From assembly GCF_933775445.1 (NCBI RefSeq), contig NC_065878.1:394001-458000 (forward strand): 64,000 bases of DNA, read 5' to 3'. Below, one piece after another: positions 46,060 to 57,651 of this stretch. Source of the stretch: Argentina anserina (Eukaryota; Streptophyta; Magnoliopsida; Rosales; Rosaceae). How positions within the stretch are numbered: position 1 is the first letter of the stretch; each line of letters opens with the position of its first letter. The notes under the pieces were generated by a model. It saw nothing but the letters and a program-made list of their open reading frames with translations. It did not search any database and had not been told where the DNA came from. Position numbers and translations under genes: made by a program.

Positions 46060-46738
46060 CTAACAGATAAGCATACTTAGTAGTAAATCTGCCTTTCTTA
46101 TCGTAATGCCAAACTAACTTATCCAGCTTAGACCACATACTCAATTTAATGGACAACACAACCTCTGTATCAAGGTAATCAAAAACCTCCTCCAACTTAT
46201 ATTTATACCAAACCGAAGAAGGCAAAATGAATTCACTAACCTTAGTATCCATAGAGGAAGAAAAGACCCGAACCGGCCTAAAATCACAGGGCCGTGGGAG
46301 CCATGGCTTAGAGAAGGCTCTAATAAAGCACCCATCCCCCACCTACCATCTAGTTGCATTGACTAGTAAGTCACGCGCGACAAAGATACCTTTCCAACTG
46401 CATGATTAGGAGCATTCCAATAATCACAAGAAGAAAAGTACCTTTCTTTCAACAAATAAGCCACAAAAGACCGAAATGTTTTCACAACCCGCCACCCTTT
46501 CTTAGCAAGCAGAGCCAAGTTATGAGCATACATATCCCGAAACCCTATACACCCCTCTTCCTTGGGCCGACACAACTAATTCCAAGACATCCAATGGATC
46601 TTCTTCTCATTCTATTTACTACTCTACCATAATTTAGCACACATCTAATTGAGAGAATGACATAAACCTTTTGATAATAAAAATCAACTCATAAAATAAG
46701 AAGGCAAGGCATGAGCTACAATTCCAATGAGAAGATCC
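46060..46738 (-). pseudogene. LINE (non-LTR retrotransposon) fragment: end of reverse transcriptase and zinc-binding region
   Basis: On the minus strand the sequence reads, in pieces, HALPSYFMS, KIHWMSWN, LCRPKEEGCIGFRD, NLALLAKKGWRV, LLKERYFSSCDYW, and finally DKLVWHYDKKGRFTTKYAY. This is the order of the C-terminal part of plant L1-type reverse transcriptases followed by the zf-RVT region. Stops and frameshifts are frequent. The 5' side is cut at 46738 by the insertion of the LTR element at 46743-50206. Function in life: target-primed reverse transcription; this copy is inert. Confidence 0.8.
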
Positions 46739-46742
46739 CTAC

Positions 46743-49700
46743 TAATGTGATTCCCGCAAGTATACAGGGTGGATGTAATATGGTATATGGAAGAGAGGGG
46801 TTGTCATTCCCACGAGGATATTAGCTTAATTCAAAGTATAAAAACTTAAATTACTCACTACTAAAAACACCAAAAACAAGAAACACACAAGAATAAAAGC
46901 AAACGAAGTGACTCGTAATAAAATTGTTCTTATGATTCGGGTTTTGAAAGACTTTAATATAACAAGAAAATAACTAAAAAAATAAAATTAACAAATGTGA
47001 AAACACAATAAATCTAAAAATCAGAAGTGATCATATTATGATGATGAACCTAGGGTGTCGGAATCAACCACAAGCAATCATATTTACGCTCAGGTGTAAT
47101 TAATAGATTCTTTCTTTTCTCTAGATGACAACTATGTTAGGTTAATATTTACCTAGTAATGTTTGCCTTATTCTTATTCTTTTACTTTATCTTTTTGTAT
47201 ATTTATCTATTTCTTATTACGTTTCCTACTCATGTTAGGAAAATGTGCAAATGATTGGCAACACGTCAAAATGAGTGGATTTAGGGTATATTCTGGAATG
47301 AAAGTTTCAAGCCAAAAAGAGCAAATGTGGAGATTTCACAAGAAGACAAAACTCAACGCCGGAAATGCTGGTCAAACTCCGGCGATGAGAAGGTGGTTAC
47401 CGGAAATGGTAGTGGCTAAAGCCAATAAGTCAATGGAGCATCGATTGTGGATTTAAATTTAAATTCAAATTCAAAATAGAAGAAGCAAATGAAGGAGACC
47501 ATTTCAAGAACAAGATCCACAATTTTTACTTTTACCATTGTCCACCATATCTAGTCATTCATCCCATTACATCTCCGCACTTCATTTGTGACCCTAAGGC
47601 CTTTAAATACCATCCTTCTCCCAAAAAATGGACTGCACCCTTTACCATACTAAAACTTAATCAAAACTTCATCTTTTCCATAGTTTTAACATAGTTTTCT
47701 TAGGCCTAAGTCATAGATATCAAGTTGTGTAGAGAGACCTGTAAAGTGTCTTGGGTTTTCACAAAAAATCAAAGATAATTTACACCTTTGATCAATCACA
47801 AACTTGTTTCATAGATTTGGGTTGAAGTAAAGAGTTGTGATAGTGTGAGGGTTTTACCAAAACCATACTCACTTCACTTTCTTCATCTTCTACTCATAGT
47901 TATCCTCAACCCTTGTTCTTTGTTCCTAGATTGTGTAGGTAAAGTATGGTGTTCATAGAGTTCTTTCTTTGTTAGAACCCATTAATATCATACTTAGAAG
48001 CACTTTCTTTTTTATTATATCTTTGTGGGTAGTGAACTTTTAAAGGTACGATTTGATATCATTTGTACCAAACTCTTGGTAATCTCTTCTCTCTTTACTC
48101 TACTTCTCTTTTGATGTATTTTATTTTCAAGGGTTTGTTGTATTTAATGGGTTGTGAGTAGTTGGATTTGAGGCTAGGCTAGCCCTAGCCAAACTCATGT
48201 GCTAATGAATTCATTTTACTCTTAATTGATGTTGATGCATGTTGAATCTATGGGCTTCTACACTTAAAATGCTTACTAAATGTGTTGCTAGTTTTGTCAC
48301 CTAGAAACATGTTTAGGTAATTAATGAATAGAAACTTGAACTTGACAACTTCTTGAATATGTGAGCATGGGTAACCTTTAGATGGTGGCTTAGTGTTTCT
48401 TACGGGAAATATTAAGTTGCTTGGATTTGTTACCTTGAACTTAATGCTTGTGTCATGAGTGTAATTACTCTAAGGGAGTGTTATGCTTGTGGTACATAGC
48501 CCACTTGTATTATAAGGTAATATAATTGGGACTAAGGTTGTGTGATTTAATTTAGCTCCAAAAGACTTTGTTAAATTGCATGATTAGTTGGTTTCTTGGT
48601 AGCTTCACCAAAGCACTAGGGGGAAGTTTGTCAAACATGTTCATGCATTAATCTTGAGTTACATTTGTGCATGAGTAAGGCTAGGTTCAATTCCTAAGTC
48701 TCTACTTCTCTTTTGATTTTATCTCTACATTTATCTTTCTCGTTGTTTTTGTGTAATAATTAGTTTGCTTAGTTTATTTCTAAAATCAACCACGCCGTTT
48801 CGCTACCACTTGTTAATATCATCTCCATTACTCTTAGCTTCCAAAGGGCTAAGGTTGTGAACTTGTAAAAAGTTAGAATGCATATTTTTCTAGTTTTTTT
48901 TTTTTGCGAAAATCTAGTTAGAGTTGAGTTTCCCCCAATCCTTGGGGTACGATACTCTACACTTTCTCTTACTAAAACTTGACTTCATATACTTGGGAGT
49001 AGGTAACTTCACACACAAATACACATAATCATACTTAAGTGATGCAACCAACAAACTCTTGTATCTATGTCGTTCTCAGGTACTCTAGACCATAGTTTTC
49101 CTTAAGTGTATGATGCTCTCCCTCTCTGGTAAATGTCGTATATCCTAGCTATGCAGTCTATCCTTCTTAGGTATAAATTTAACATGCAAGACTCATTACG
49201 ATTTAGAAAACAAGAAAATCAAGCAAACCATCATTCTCTCTCAAGTAACAATGTAATTCACCACACTTAATCACAAGAAGCTACATAAATTATATTGCAT
49301 CTCTGCTTCAAATTATCTTCGAATTACTATATGCAAAGCCCTAAGGTGATCAATAAAAGAACTTAAACATAAAACATACAATTCAAATAATGATCAAGCA
49401 TTCATCTAAAAGAAATCAGAAACCCATCAATTAAACATCAAAGTCGTAAATCATCATGCTAGGACCTCATCCTCGCCCTAGAAAAGAAGTTTAGCTACTC
49501 ATGTTCTTATAAAACATAGCAAAAATACTTAAAAACATAAAACAAATTTTATGAATGAAGATGGAAGGACGTTATTGTGGCAGCATCGCTTTGTCTTAGT
49601 TTGGTATGGAATGGTGTGGTCTGGGTGTCTTGTCAAAATCTTCTATATATATGCATAATTTCCTTCTTGCTTTAGGCTTTGAGAAATCTGACTCCAATAA

Positions 49701-50206
49701 GGTAATGTAGCACGTCTAAAACTCTATGGCAACATGATTTGGCTCTTAGGCAGTCCACAATAATGTCTTAATTTTCTTGGAATTTTGCCAAGTCATTCAA
49801 GCCTTCAAAACTCGAGCTCATGGAACACATAGCAGATTCACGCGTAACCTGAACTACTTGTACCCAAACTGCCATTTCTCGCTCTAGGAATATCGGAATC
49901 ACGAATCGTAAAATTCTCCAGAAAGTAGACATATAAGCCTTTCGTTTGATATAAGACACGTTCTCTGGTTCCTTCTGGATTAGTAAGTTTAATCCTCAAA
50001 GTCAGCAGTTCCACATAGACTACTACTATTTCAGCATCATGAATTTTCTCTTCAATGTATTCCCTCTTGTTTTGCTACTTTTTCCTCATATTTTCTCTTC
50101 ACACCTATAAGACACTAAGCTAAGTAAAATAACTAAAAACAAGAAGAACTAAACATGCATATCACAATTAAGAGGCATAAAAGCATAGCACATTATGAAC
50201 ATATCA
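46743..50206. mobile_element. Solo LTR-like element (about 1.5 kb) with 5-bp TSD CCTAC, itself interrupted
   Basis: The flanks are CCTAC at 46738-46742 and 50207-50211. The element starts TAATGTGATTCCCGC and ends AACATATCA, i.e. a TG...CA pattern with one base changed at the left. Without the nested insertion at 47135-49053 it would be about 1.54 kb, close to the 1.55-kb LTR at 5444-6994. It resembles that LTR in layout (a GCAAGTATACAGGG-like start region and a CTAAGTAAA-rich end). No internal domain is present. It is inserted in the LINE fragment. Confidence 0.65.
47135..49053. mobile_element. Probable nested solo LTR (1.92 kb)
   Basis: Starts TGTTAGGTTAATATT and ends GCAACCAACA, so the ends are TGTTxGG and CCAACA inverted. 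Flanking 5-mers are AACTA (47130-47134) and AACTC (49054-49058), a one-mismatch duplication. The outer element's sequence appears to continue across the insertion. Inside, TTTAAATACC near 47601 could be its TATA box, and the segment near 48940-48970 (GGGGTACGATACTCTACAC) resembles the region just before the 3' end of Athila/Tat-type LTRs. The 97-codon open frame at 47163 has no recognisable domain. Confidence 0.58.
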
Positions 50207-50211
50207 CCTAC

Positions 50212-51004
50212 TTTTTTTCGCAATAACGATTTTTCTAATATATTTTTTTCAAACAAGGATGAATATTATTTAATTAAAATGTACATAGAGAGATGCAAAA
50301 ACATCAAAGAAGACATAGTGAGATGCACAAACGCATCAAAGTTAACTGAAAGAGCGAAAACTCGTAACTAGATGGACAAACACATCAAGGGGTAAAAGTA
50401 ACCGGAACCATGTGACTTGATGCACTAAGGCATCACTGCACATATGTCAAAAAAAAAACAGTGTAACCATAACCATAACCAAGGAGATCGGGAACCAATA
50501 AGAGTGACATAAACTCAAGTGTTAGAAATCGACCTATCAAGAATAGAACCAATCCAAAAACAATATGAGCAGTTGTTTTGGAAGCAAAGTCTAAACCCTA
50601 AACCCTAAAAATAGTGTAACCGTAACCGTAACCATAACCGTAACCATAACCAAGGAGATCGGGAACCAATAAGAGTGACATAAACTCAAGTATTAGAAAT
50701 CGACCTATCAAGAATAGAACCAATCCCAAAACAATATGAGTAGCGGTTTCGGAAGCAAACTCTGAATACGGGTGCGTCTTGGATTCCAAATACGAATCCA
50801 AATTGACTCGAAAACAGGTGAAGAACCAGACGAGGCAAAACCATAATAGCCTCACACAAAGAACCTAGACAATTGGGCTTCCAAGAAATGGCACAAAGGA
50901 AAGTACTCAAGCCATCCCCACGGTTGGGCACTCGAGCATCTTTCCCGCACCGATTTTTCTGATCTTTATATTGCCATGTCTCAAAATCTGGGTTATAAGT
51001 GAAA
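50212..51004. other. Non-coding region with telomere-like repeats
   Basis: No gene seen. The region contains a pair of direct repeats and short telomere-like arrays, listed separately. Confidence 0.5.
50461..50765. repeat. Duplicated segment with telomere-like hexamers
   Basis: A segment starting GTGTAACCATAACCATAACC and including AAGGAGATCGGGAACCAATA and GAAATCGACCTATCAAGAAT occurs twice (about 50461-50591 and 50614-50765). Between the copies is CTAAACCCTAAACCCTAAA at 50591-50609, about two and a half units of the plant telomere repeat. The second copy begins with five to six (A/G)TAACC hexamers. Confidence 0.88.
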
Positions 51005-52082
51005 GAGTTTTTTTCACCAACAGTCCCTCAACTCTGGTGTACCTACTAATGTGATACCTCAACTCTTAATCGTACCAATGTGATACCCAGACTCTAGTAT
51101 TGCTATCATTGAAGTACTTCCGTCAGTTTTTTTCAACTTCTCCGTCATCTTGGTGACGTGGCAAGTACGTGAGGCCCATAAAGAGGGTTAAAAGACAAAA
51201 TTAACCCCATCTAAGAGGAGCAATGTTTTTCCCGCCCTTTACCTTGAGAAAGACACCCAACAATTCCAATTTTGGCGCCAATTTTCCCTCCATACTCCTT
51301 AATTTGTGTCTCTTATCTAAACTAAATAACTACCGCCAACCAGTCGACCACAATCTGATAAAACCTAGACCAATCTCATTTTCTATTTTTACCCTAGCAC
51401 TTATTAAACTAACAGAATAAATATAGAAATTTATATGGAACATCTCATTTCCACAATCTCATAAGAATATAGAAACACATAACTTAACGAAATTCAAATA
51501 CATGTTTAAGTACCATTATTTCTTACAAGCAAAAATCATGGCAAATCAACATAAAAGGTGGCAACTAATGGTACTTAAACATGTATTTGAATTTCGTTAA
51601 GTTATGTGTTTCTATATTCTTATGAGATTGTGGAAATGAGATGTTCCATATAAATTTCTATATTTATTCTGTTAGTTTAACATGTGCTAGGGTAAAAATA
51701 GAAAATGAGATTGATCTAGGTTTGATCAGATTGTGGTCGACTGGTTGGCGGTAGTTATTTAGTTAGATAAGAGACACAAATTAAGGAGTAGGGTGGGAAA
51801 ATTGGCGCCAAAATTGGAATTGTTGGGTGTCTTTCTCAAGGTAAAGGGCGTGAAAAATATTGCTCCTCTCAGATGGGGTTAATTTTGTCTTTTAACCCTC
51901 TTTATAGGCCTCACGTACTTGCCACGTCACCAAAGATGACGGAGAAGTTGAAAAAAACTGACGGAAGTACTTCAATGATAGCAATACTAGAGTCTGGGTA
52001 TCACATTGGTACGATTAAGAGTTGAGGTATCACATTGGTAGGTACACCAGAATTGAGGGACTGTTGTTGATGAAAAAAACTC
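51005..52082. mobile_element. Long-hairpin element: two 0.51-kb inverted arms around a 47-bp loop
   Basis: The left arm 51005-51518 and right arm 51566-52082 are reverse complements with only scattered differences; the loop is 51519-51565. Outer ends are GAGTTTTTTTC and its inverse. AAGTGAAA occurs immediately outside on both sides (50997-51004 and 52084-52091), extending to 9 bp with one mismatch, as for a Mutator-like target. There is no transposase, so it is a non-autonomous (MITE or foldback) element. A transcript through it would form a 500-bp double-stranded RNA. Confidence 0.87.
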
Positions 52083-52312
52083 CAAGTGAAAAGATAATAT
52101 TATGCTATCTTTAAAAAAAAAAAAAAAAAGATACGGCGTCCTATGATCTTGGCTGAGTTGGCTCCAGCAGCATATTCTCCAGTGACCGAGTCGCCTGTGC
52201 CCTTGGCGCCTCTCTTATAACGCATTTAACACAGCAGACGAAGAAGAAGAAGAAGCCACCTGAACACAGACTGGGCCGATCTGAACACCCATCTCCGTTT
52301 TCTGATGCCCAG

Positions 52313-52612
52313 GTTAATTCAATTCCTCCTTCTTTCTTTCTTTAATGCTTCCCTTTATCTATCTATGATATCCTAAATTCTACATAATCTCACTATGATA
52401 ATTTGCGGGTGGAAATTTCTTGATTCTTGTTTGCCCTCAACTTTTCCATGCTTGTAATTTTCTTGTACTATTCGATTTAACACAACAGTATGAGCCTTCA
52501 GTTCTTCACGAATTTTTATTCTTATTTTTTCGGGTTGAGAAAAGAACAATTGGTACCCTAAATAAAATTGTGAATTCATTAGTAGTCTAAATTGAAAGAC
52601 ATTCCTTGGCAG
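52313..52612 (+). other. Probable 5' untranslated intron of the RING gene
   Basis: Donor GCCCAG/GTTAAT after 52312 and acceptor CCTTGGCAG ending at 52612 enclose 300 bp of T-rich sequence, 43 bp before the ATG at 52656. Upstream 52225-52312 looks like a leader with a GAAGAA run. Inferred from splice motifs only. Confidence 0.5.
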
Positions 52613-52655
52613 GAATTTATTGATTAGATAGAGTAGATCACTGGATTGGTCTGCA

Positions 52656-53924
52656 ATGGAGAATGAACAAGTTATGATCTTGGATTTGAACCAACAACCT
52701 CATGATTCTGCCACCGGCTTAGACTCCATACTGAATGAACTAGAATCTGCCCATGGACGCATTGAAGAGCGTATCAGACAGCTCGAAGCAGTCACCGTTA
52801 GGCAGCGTCGCCGGTGGAGACAATCCCTTGTTCCCCCTCAAGTTATCAATATCACTCCACCTGCTCCTACACCAAACCAACAGCACATTCAGACTGCGCT
52901 TCATGATGATGCCACAACAGGAGAGACCGCAAAAACCAACATACCTGAGAGTACCCATTTGATAGCCAAGGCACTCGCATCGGATACAAATCCTAAGAGG
53001 GTAGAGCCTTGTGTAGGGAGCTTCTTCGACTGTAATATATGCTTGGGTATGGCTACAGATCCTATTTTAACCTGCTGCGGTCATTTGTTTTGTTGGCCAT
53101 GCTTCTATCAGTTGTCTTATGCCGATTCAATTGCAAAAGAATGCCCTGTCTGCAAAGGCGAAGTTTCAGACGCAAGTATTATTCCAGTTTATGGGCATGG
53201 TGATTGTAAGAGTTCCCGAAACTCGAAGGAATCTGTTTCTGTGGCCCCTCCTAGGCCCCGTGCAGCCAGGATTGAGGGTGTGAGGCAGCAGATCATCAGG
53301 CGAGGGCCATCTTCTATAATTGAGCACAGGATTCAGCTACTTAGAAACTTAGTTGCAATGGGGGAGGGAAGACAGACACAGGATCTTTTTGGTTCACATA
53401 CCAATGCAATGGCTGAAAGAAATAGTGTCTTTCCCAGCCGGTATACATCACCCGCCGCAGAGGCATCAAGCACCCGGCAACATGATACACTTCAAGTTTC
53501 AAGATTATTGATGCATAGAGCTGCTTCAGTGTCTTCCCTTTCATCAGCACTGAATACTGCAATGGATTCTGCTGAAAGATTAGTTGAGGATCTCGAGGCA
53601 TTTAGCAATGATCCCTGGATGAGAAGAAACCGCCAGCAATCTCCAAGTCATGATAATGGAGTTACATCTTCAAATATTGCTATAATTATACAACCAGAAA
53701 ACCTGACATCTGATACAGCCACTGAAATCAATTCAGATGTGCTTCCAGCTGCTTCCTTTTTAAGGAGTTTTCCTGCCAGTGCGGGCTTGCAGGACCAGAC
53801 ACTGAATTCAGAAACAAGTTCAACAGTCCGATCTTCATCTTCGAGGAGAAGAAGTTTTCAGAGAGGCTCTGGTGTGATTATTAATCAGCATTCATCCGAA
53901 CCTAGAAGGAGGAGGTTGAGATGA
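52656..53924 (+). CDS. RING-HC E3 ubiquitin ligase, RMA-like family
   Basis: Single-exon coding region of 422 residues. The RING is complete, C3HC4 type: Cys126, Cys129, Cys141, His143, Cys146, Cys149, Cys163 and Cys166, in the context FDCNICLGMATDPILTCCGH and PVCKGEV, followed by IPVYG. This FDCNICL...GHLFCWPC...CPVCK...PVYG pattern is that of the plant RMA-related RING proteins, which pass ubiquitin from an E2 to substrates. Before it is a helical, probably coiled-coil stretch at about 22-55 (ILNELESAHGRIEERIRQLE). Residues 10-15, DLNQQP, fit the DLNxxP form of the EAR motif. The long Ser-rich C-terminus ends in a basic RRRRLR-like tail and shows no hydrophobic anchor, unlike short RMA proteins that end in a membrane segment. 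Substrates are unknown. Confidence 0.9.
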   Translation: MENEQVMILDLNQQPHDSATGLDSILNELESAHGRIEERIRQLEAVTVRQRRRWRQSLVPPQVINITPPAPTPNQQHIQTALHDDATTGETAKTNIPESTHLIAKALASDTNPKRVEPCVGSFFDCNICLGMATDPILTCCGHLFCWPCFYQLSYADSIAKECPVCKGEVSDASIIPVYGHGDCKSSRNSKESVSVAPPRPRAARIEGVRQQIIRRGPSSIIEHRIQLLRNLVAMGEGRQTQDLFGSHTNAMAERNSVFPSRYTSPAAEASSTRQHDTLQVSRLLMHRAASVSSLSSALNTAMDSAERLVEDLEAFSNDPWMRRNRQQSPSHDNGVTSSNIAIIIQPENLTSDTATEINSDVLPAASFLRSFPASAGLQDQTLNSETSSTVRSSSSRRRSFQRGSGVIINQHSSEPRRRRLR

Positions 53925-55167
53925 AGCAGTGATCCATCTCATTCGAAGGAGGAGGTTCCTTATGTTTTAGATACTTCTTCATACGGCTGTGCATGCCAAG
54001 TTGCCAACCATGTTGAAATTCTAACTGCTGTTAAAAGTAACTGTGAATACCTGTTGTATAAAGGATACTCCAATGTGATTATATCTCGGCTATTAATAAC
54101 GGCAGAGTACTGTCCTCCTTTCCATTCCAAAGAATTGAAGCCATGTAACAGGTCATATAGGTAAAGCTTTATCTTCTAGTTTGATGTCTTTGTATGTGTC
54201 TTTTCAAGTCTTGGTATATCTAGGCAAGCTTTTTATAAATATGAGCTATGTAATCTCACTATATACTCGATTTTTGCTTATCATCACAAGTCCAAATTTT
54301 AAAGCTGTGGGCGAATCATTATCCTGGAAACTGCTTTGTCTATTTTCTTGAGGTGACTTGCTGCTTTTAAATGTTTTTTTAGAGATAATTTTTGAATTAC
54401 TGTTGCTCTAACATCAGGCAGTGCTGCATAGACAAACCCGCAAGATCATTTGGATTAAGAAACAGAGAGACGTCGGACGTGCTGATGGGTATAATTACAG
54501 CGAGTCTAGGATTGCCAATATTCAACAAAGATGGCTCTCTCTCTATATATATGGTTATTATTCAGAGAATCATCGGCTGTTTAATGGTAAACATGATGAA
54601 CTAACAAATTTGATAGTACCAGCTGGTATGCAAGACTGGTTCAGTACTTCAGTTGATTAGTTTGATGTGTATTCTTATCAGCACTACTTGTGTATTCCTT
54701 ACTGCAGAGTGAATTAGTAGTGTAGTTGTGAATCAGACGTCCATATTTAATTCATGGATTCTGCTGAGTGAGTCGCATGTGCATACTCTGGCATCAGTAT
54801 AAGTCTTTCGTTAGTAAAACCGCTTTGCTTTTCTGGATGCTTCCAGTTCACTTACGAAATGCTTTCGGTTACTTCCTCCAATGCACCACGCCCCCGCGCG
54901 CACCCCTATCTACAGTATTCGGGACTGATGACACTGGTATACGCCTTCAATCAAATTATACTCTTTAAGGCAGTTGACACAATGTTGCACCTGATCAGTT
55001 CTCAAGGTGCTGCCCAACACATTGAGATATCATTGTTCATGTTTAAGAGCATTACTGTTTCTATTACTCCAAAGTGAATACAACAAACCAAACAACAAAA
55101 CAAATTTATACAGCGAAAGGCACAATCCTACTTAATGTTTAATGAAGTCTTATCAAGTTTGCATACA
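53925..55167. other. Region between convergent RING and LIN37-like genes
   Basis: This holds the 3' untranslated regions of the two tail-to-tail genes. Short open frames at 54392-54660 and 54768-55077 overlap in different frames, have no recognisable motif and are not called. Confidence 0.5.
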
Positions 55168-57606
55168 TTAATTTCCAGCTGCTAGATCATGGCGGACCTG
55201 TTCTGCATGTGGAGGAAGAAGAAGAGCAAGCCTAGACTTGTACCTAGCAATGCGTCGCAAGCGTTCTTCTCTTAATCTGCAAGTAAAATACCAAATATAC
55301 GTTCAGCATTTACATTATGTATTACCCGTGGAAATATATTCATGCATTTCCTTTCCAAAGCATTGCACAGCACAACTTTTTCCTTTTGACCAAGTGATAA
55401 CAGGGTATCATATGTGCTCATATGGTACACAATATATGGATGTAGTGACGTTCCATACATATAAAGTTCTAAAAGGAATAAAGCATTCAGAGTCTGATAA
55501 CATTGAATAACAAAAGATTTTGATTGTAAATTTGTAATTTACAACCTTAACAGGCGTCAGACCTTAGTGAATCGTTGAATAAGACACCATGCGAAAACTT
55601 TTCATTACTAAAAAAAGGCACAAGTGGGGGGCCCAAAGAAAACCTATATAAACTAACAGTCCATTTTTTTCTCACTTCACAAAGCCATCTAGGATGAGCT
55701 ATTTCAATCGAAACTGGAAGTCAAGCATCAATTTAAAAAGCAACAACTCTCCCCCCTTCACTGTTTTTTTTTCCGTTGTGAAAGAAAAGAGTCTTTGCAA
55801 TCAACAGAAGGACCCTACCGTTCACTGTTCTACGGCCCAAGATCTTGAATAGGAGAGGATATTAATTTATGCTTTGTAACCAGAAACATCATCAAAGGGA
55901 CCTAGTTCAGTTAAGCTATGAACTTTTAAGTATGTCTATTTTTTAAGAAAAATTAATCAAATGATCAGCCATAAGTCAGCTTGTGTAAGAATCAGAGGGT
56001 ATAAGACACTTACCGTGCTCGAACCTTTTTAGCACGTTTGACATGTCTTTTTAACAGATCTTCTGGTGATACATGTTCAAGGGATTCCTCATCCTGAAAG
56101 CACCAACAAGGAAACTTGTCTCACAAATAGATCTAATTGGTGTTAAAAAGTGCTATGGATGATGATACTAAAAATTCCTAAGTTATAGAATCTACCTTTT
56201 AATTATTTTGCCCTTTGGATATAAATTTCAATAGGTTCCCTATATTCCAGATATCCATTGTAAAACTCTTTTTATGGGTAAAGATGAACCAGATGTCATG
56301 CTGTCAAAAACTACAAGCAGAATCATGTAGCTTTAGCGCACTATCCTGTGAACCTTACCCAACTGGGGTGGGCAAATGGAAGAACTTACAACCCTCCCAA
56401 CTTGACAAAAAAAAAACATTGAGATATGAATGCATTCATGTTAGCATATCTATCTGTATACCAATTTATATTTTTCATTCTCTTAGACAAGAAATTAACG
56501 TGGCATAGAGTACTTGAAACATTAATTCAAGATGTCAACAGATTTCATGTTTATATTAAACTCAGACATGAGCCAGAAAAGAATTGAGTTTCCAGCGGTT
56601 CTGAACAGTACCTTTAAATTAGAAGGTATTTACTAGGGGTGGACACGCAAACCCGAAAACCGAAAAAAACCACATCCAAACCCAAACCGAATCCGAAAAA
56701 ACCGAAAAAAAAAACCGAACCGAACCGATTATGTTTGAATTGGGTTTTGAGTTCAGTCCTTCATAAACCGAACCGATCCAAATAACCCGAAGTCAACGGT
56801 CAATGTCATCATTTTGATATATTTTTACTTTTTAATTTAAAAATAGAACAAAACTAAAGTCAGCGTAAACCTAATTGACATAATCAATCTTGCCGCCTCT
56901 CTCGTCTCTCAGAAAAAAAAAAACTTATGACCCTCTCACTTTCTAAATTCTCACTCCTTAGTTTAACGCTCATACTACAAATTCACTTCAATCTGCAATA
57001 CCAGTCCACATAGCTCCTCCCTCGACCTCTATCTCATGTCGCCTCTCTTTGTATCTTGACTCTATAATTGAATTTTTTGATCAATGATTCTGATAATGTT
57101 TCATATCCTGTAAGTTCGTCTCCGATTTTAACGCAATAGTGTTTTTTGTACTTGAGCTAAATATGGATTATGGAGATGTTAGAATTAATTAGACTTAGAA
57201 TAATCAATTGGACCTTTTATTTTTGATATTGACGTTAAAATTTGTACTTCAAAATTAATGTTTGATATTACGTATTTTACGTACGGGTAAAACCGAAAAA
57301 AAAAACGAACCGAACTGAATTGTACGGGTTGGATTGTGGGTCACAATCTCTAAAATGAGGAAACCGAACCGAACTGAATTTAAAAATTGGGTTGGGTTAT
57401 GGGTTTTGCCCAAAACCGAACCGCATTGACCAGTGTCCAACCCTAGTATTTACAAAGCAGAAAAAAGTTGCTTGATAAATTGACCTAGGGTTCTGATACT
57501 GAGATCAAAGGAGCACTAAGAAAGTGAGCAAAAATTTAACAGACCAACTCGGCATTTGGCTTATGCTGCTGGTCTAAAATCACTATTATTTAAATACTTA
57601 TAATTT

Positions 57607-57651
<45 letters not shown>

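Noticed and set aside
47163..47456. A 97-codon open frame beginning with a hydrophobic stretch
   Set aside because: It lies inside a probable LTR, has no recognisable domain, and the hydrophobic start reflects T-rich sequence.
50591..50651. True telomeric sequence
   Set aside because: Only about two and a half CCCTAAA units are present; the rest are variant hexamers and unique sequence continues on both sides.
54392..55077. Possible small genes after the RING gene
   Set aside because: Overlapping short frames with no codon bias or motif; they most likely belong to the 3' untranslated regions of the convergent genes.
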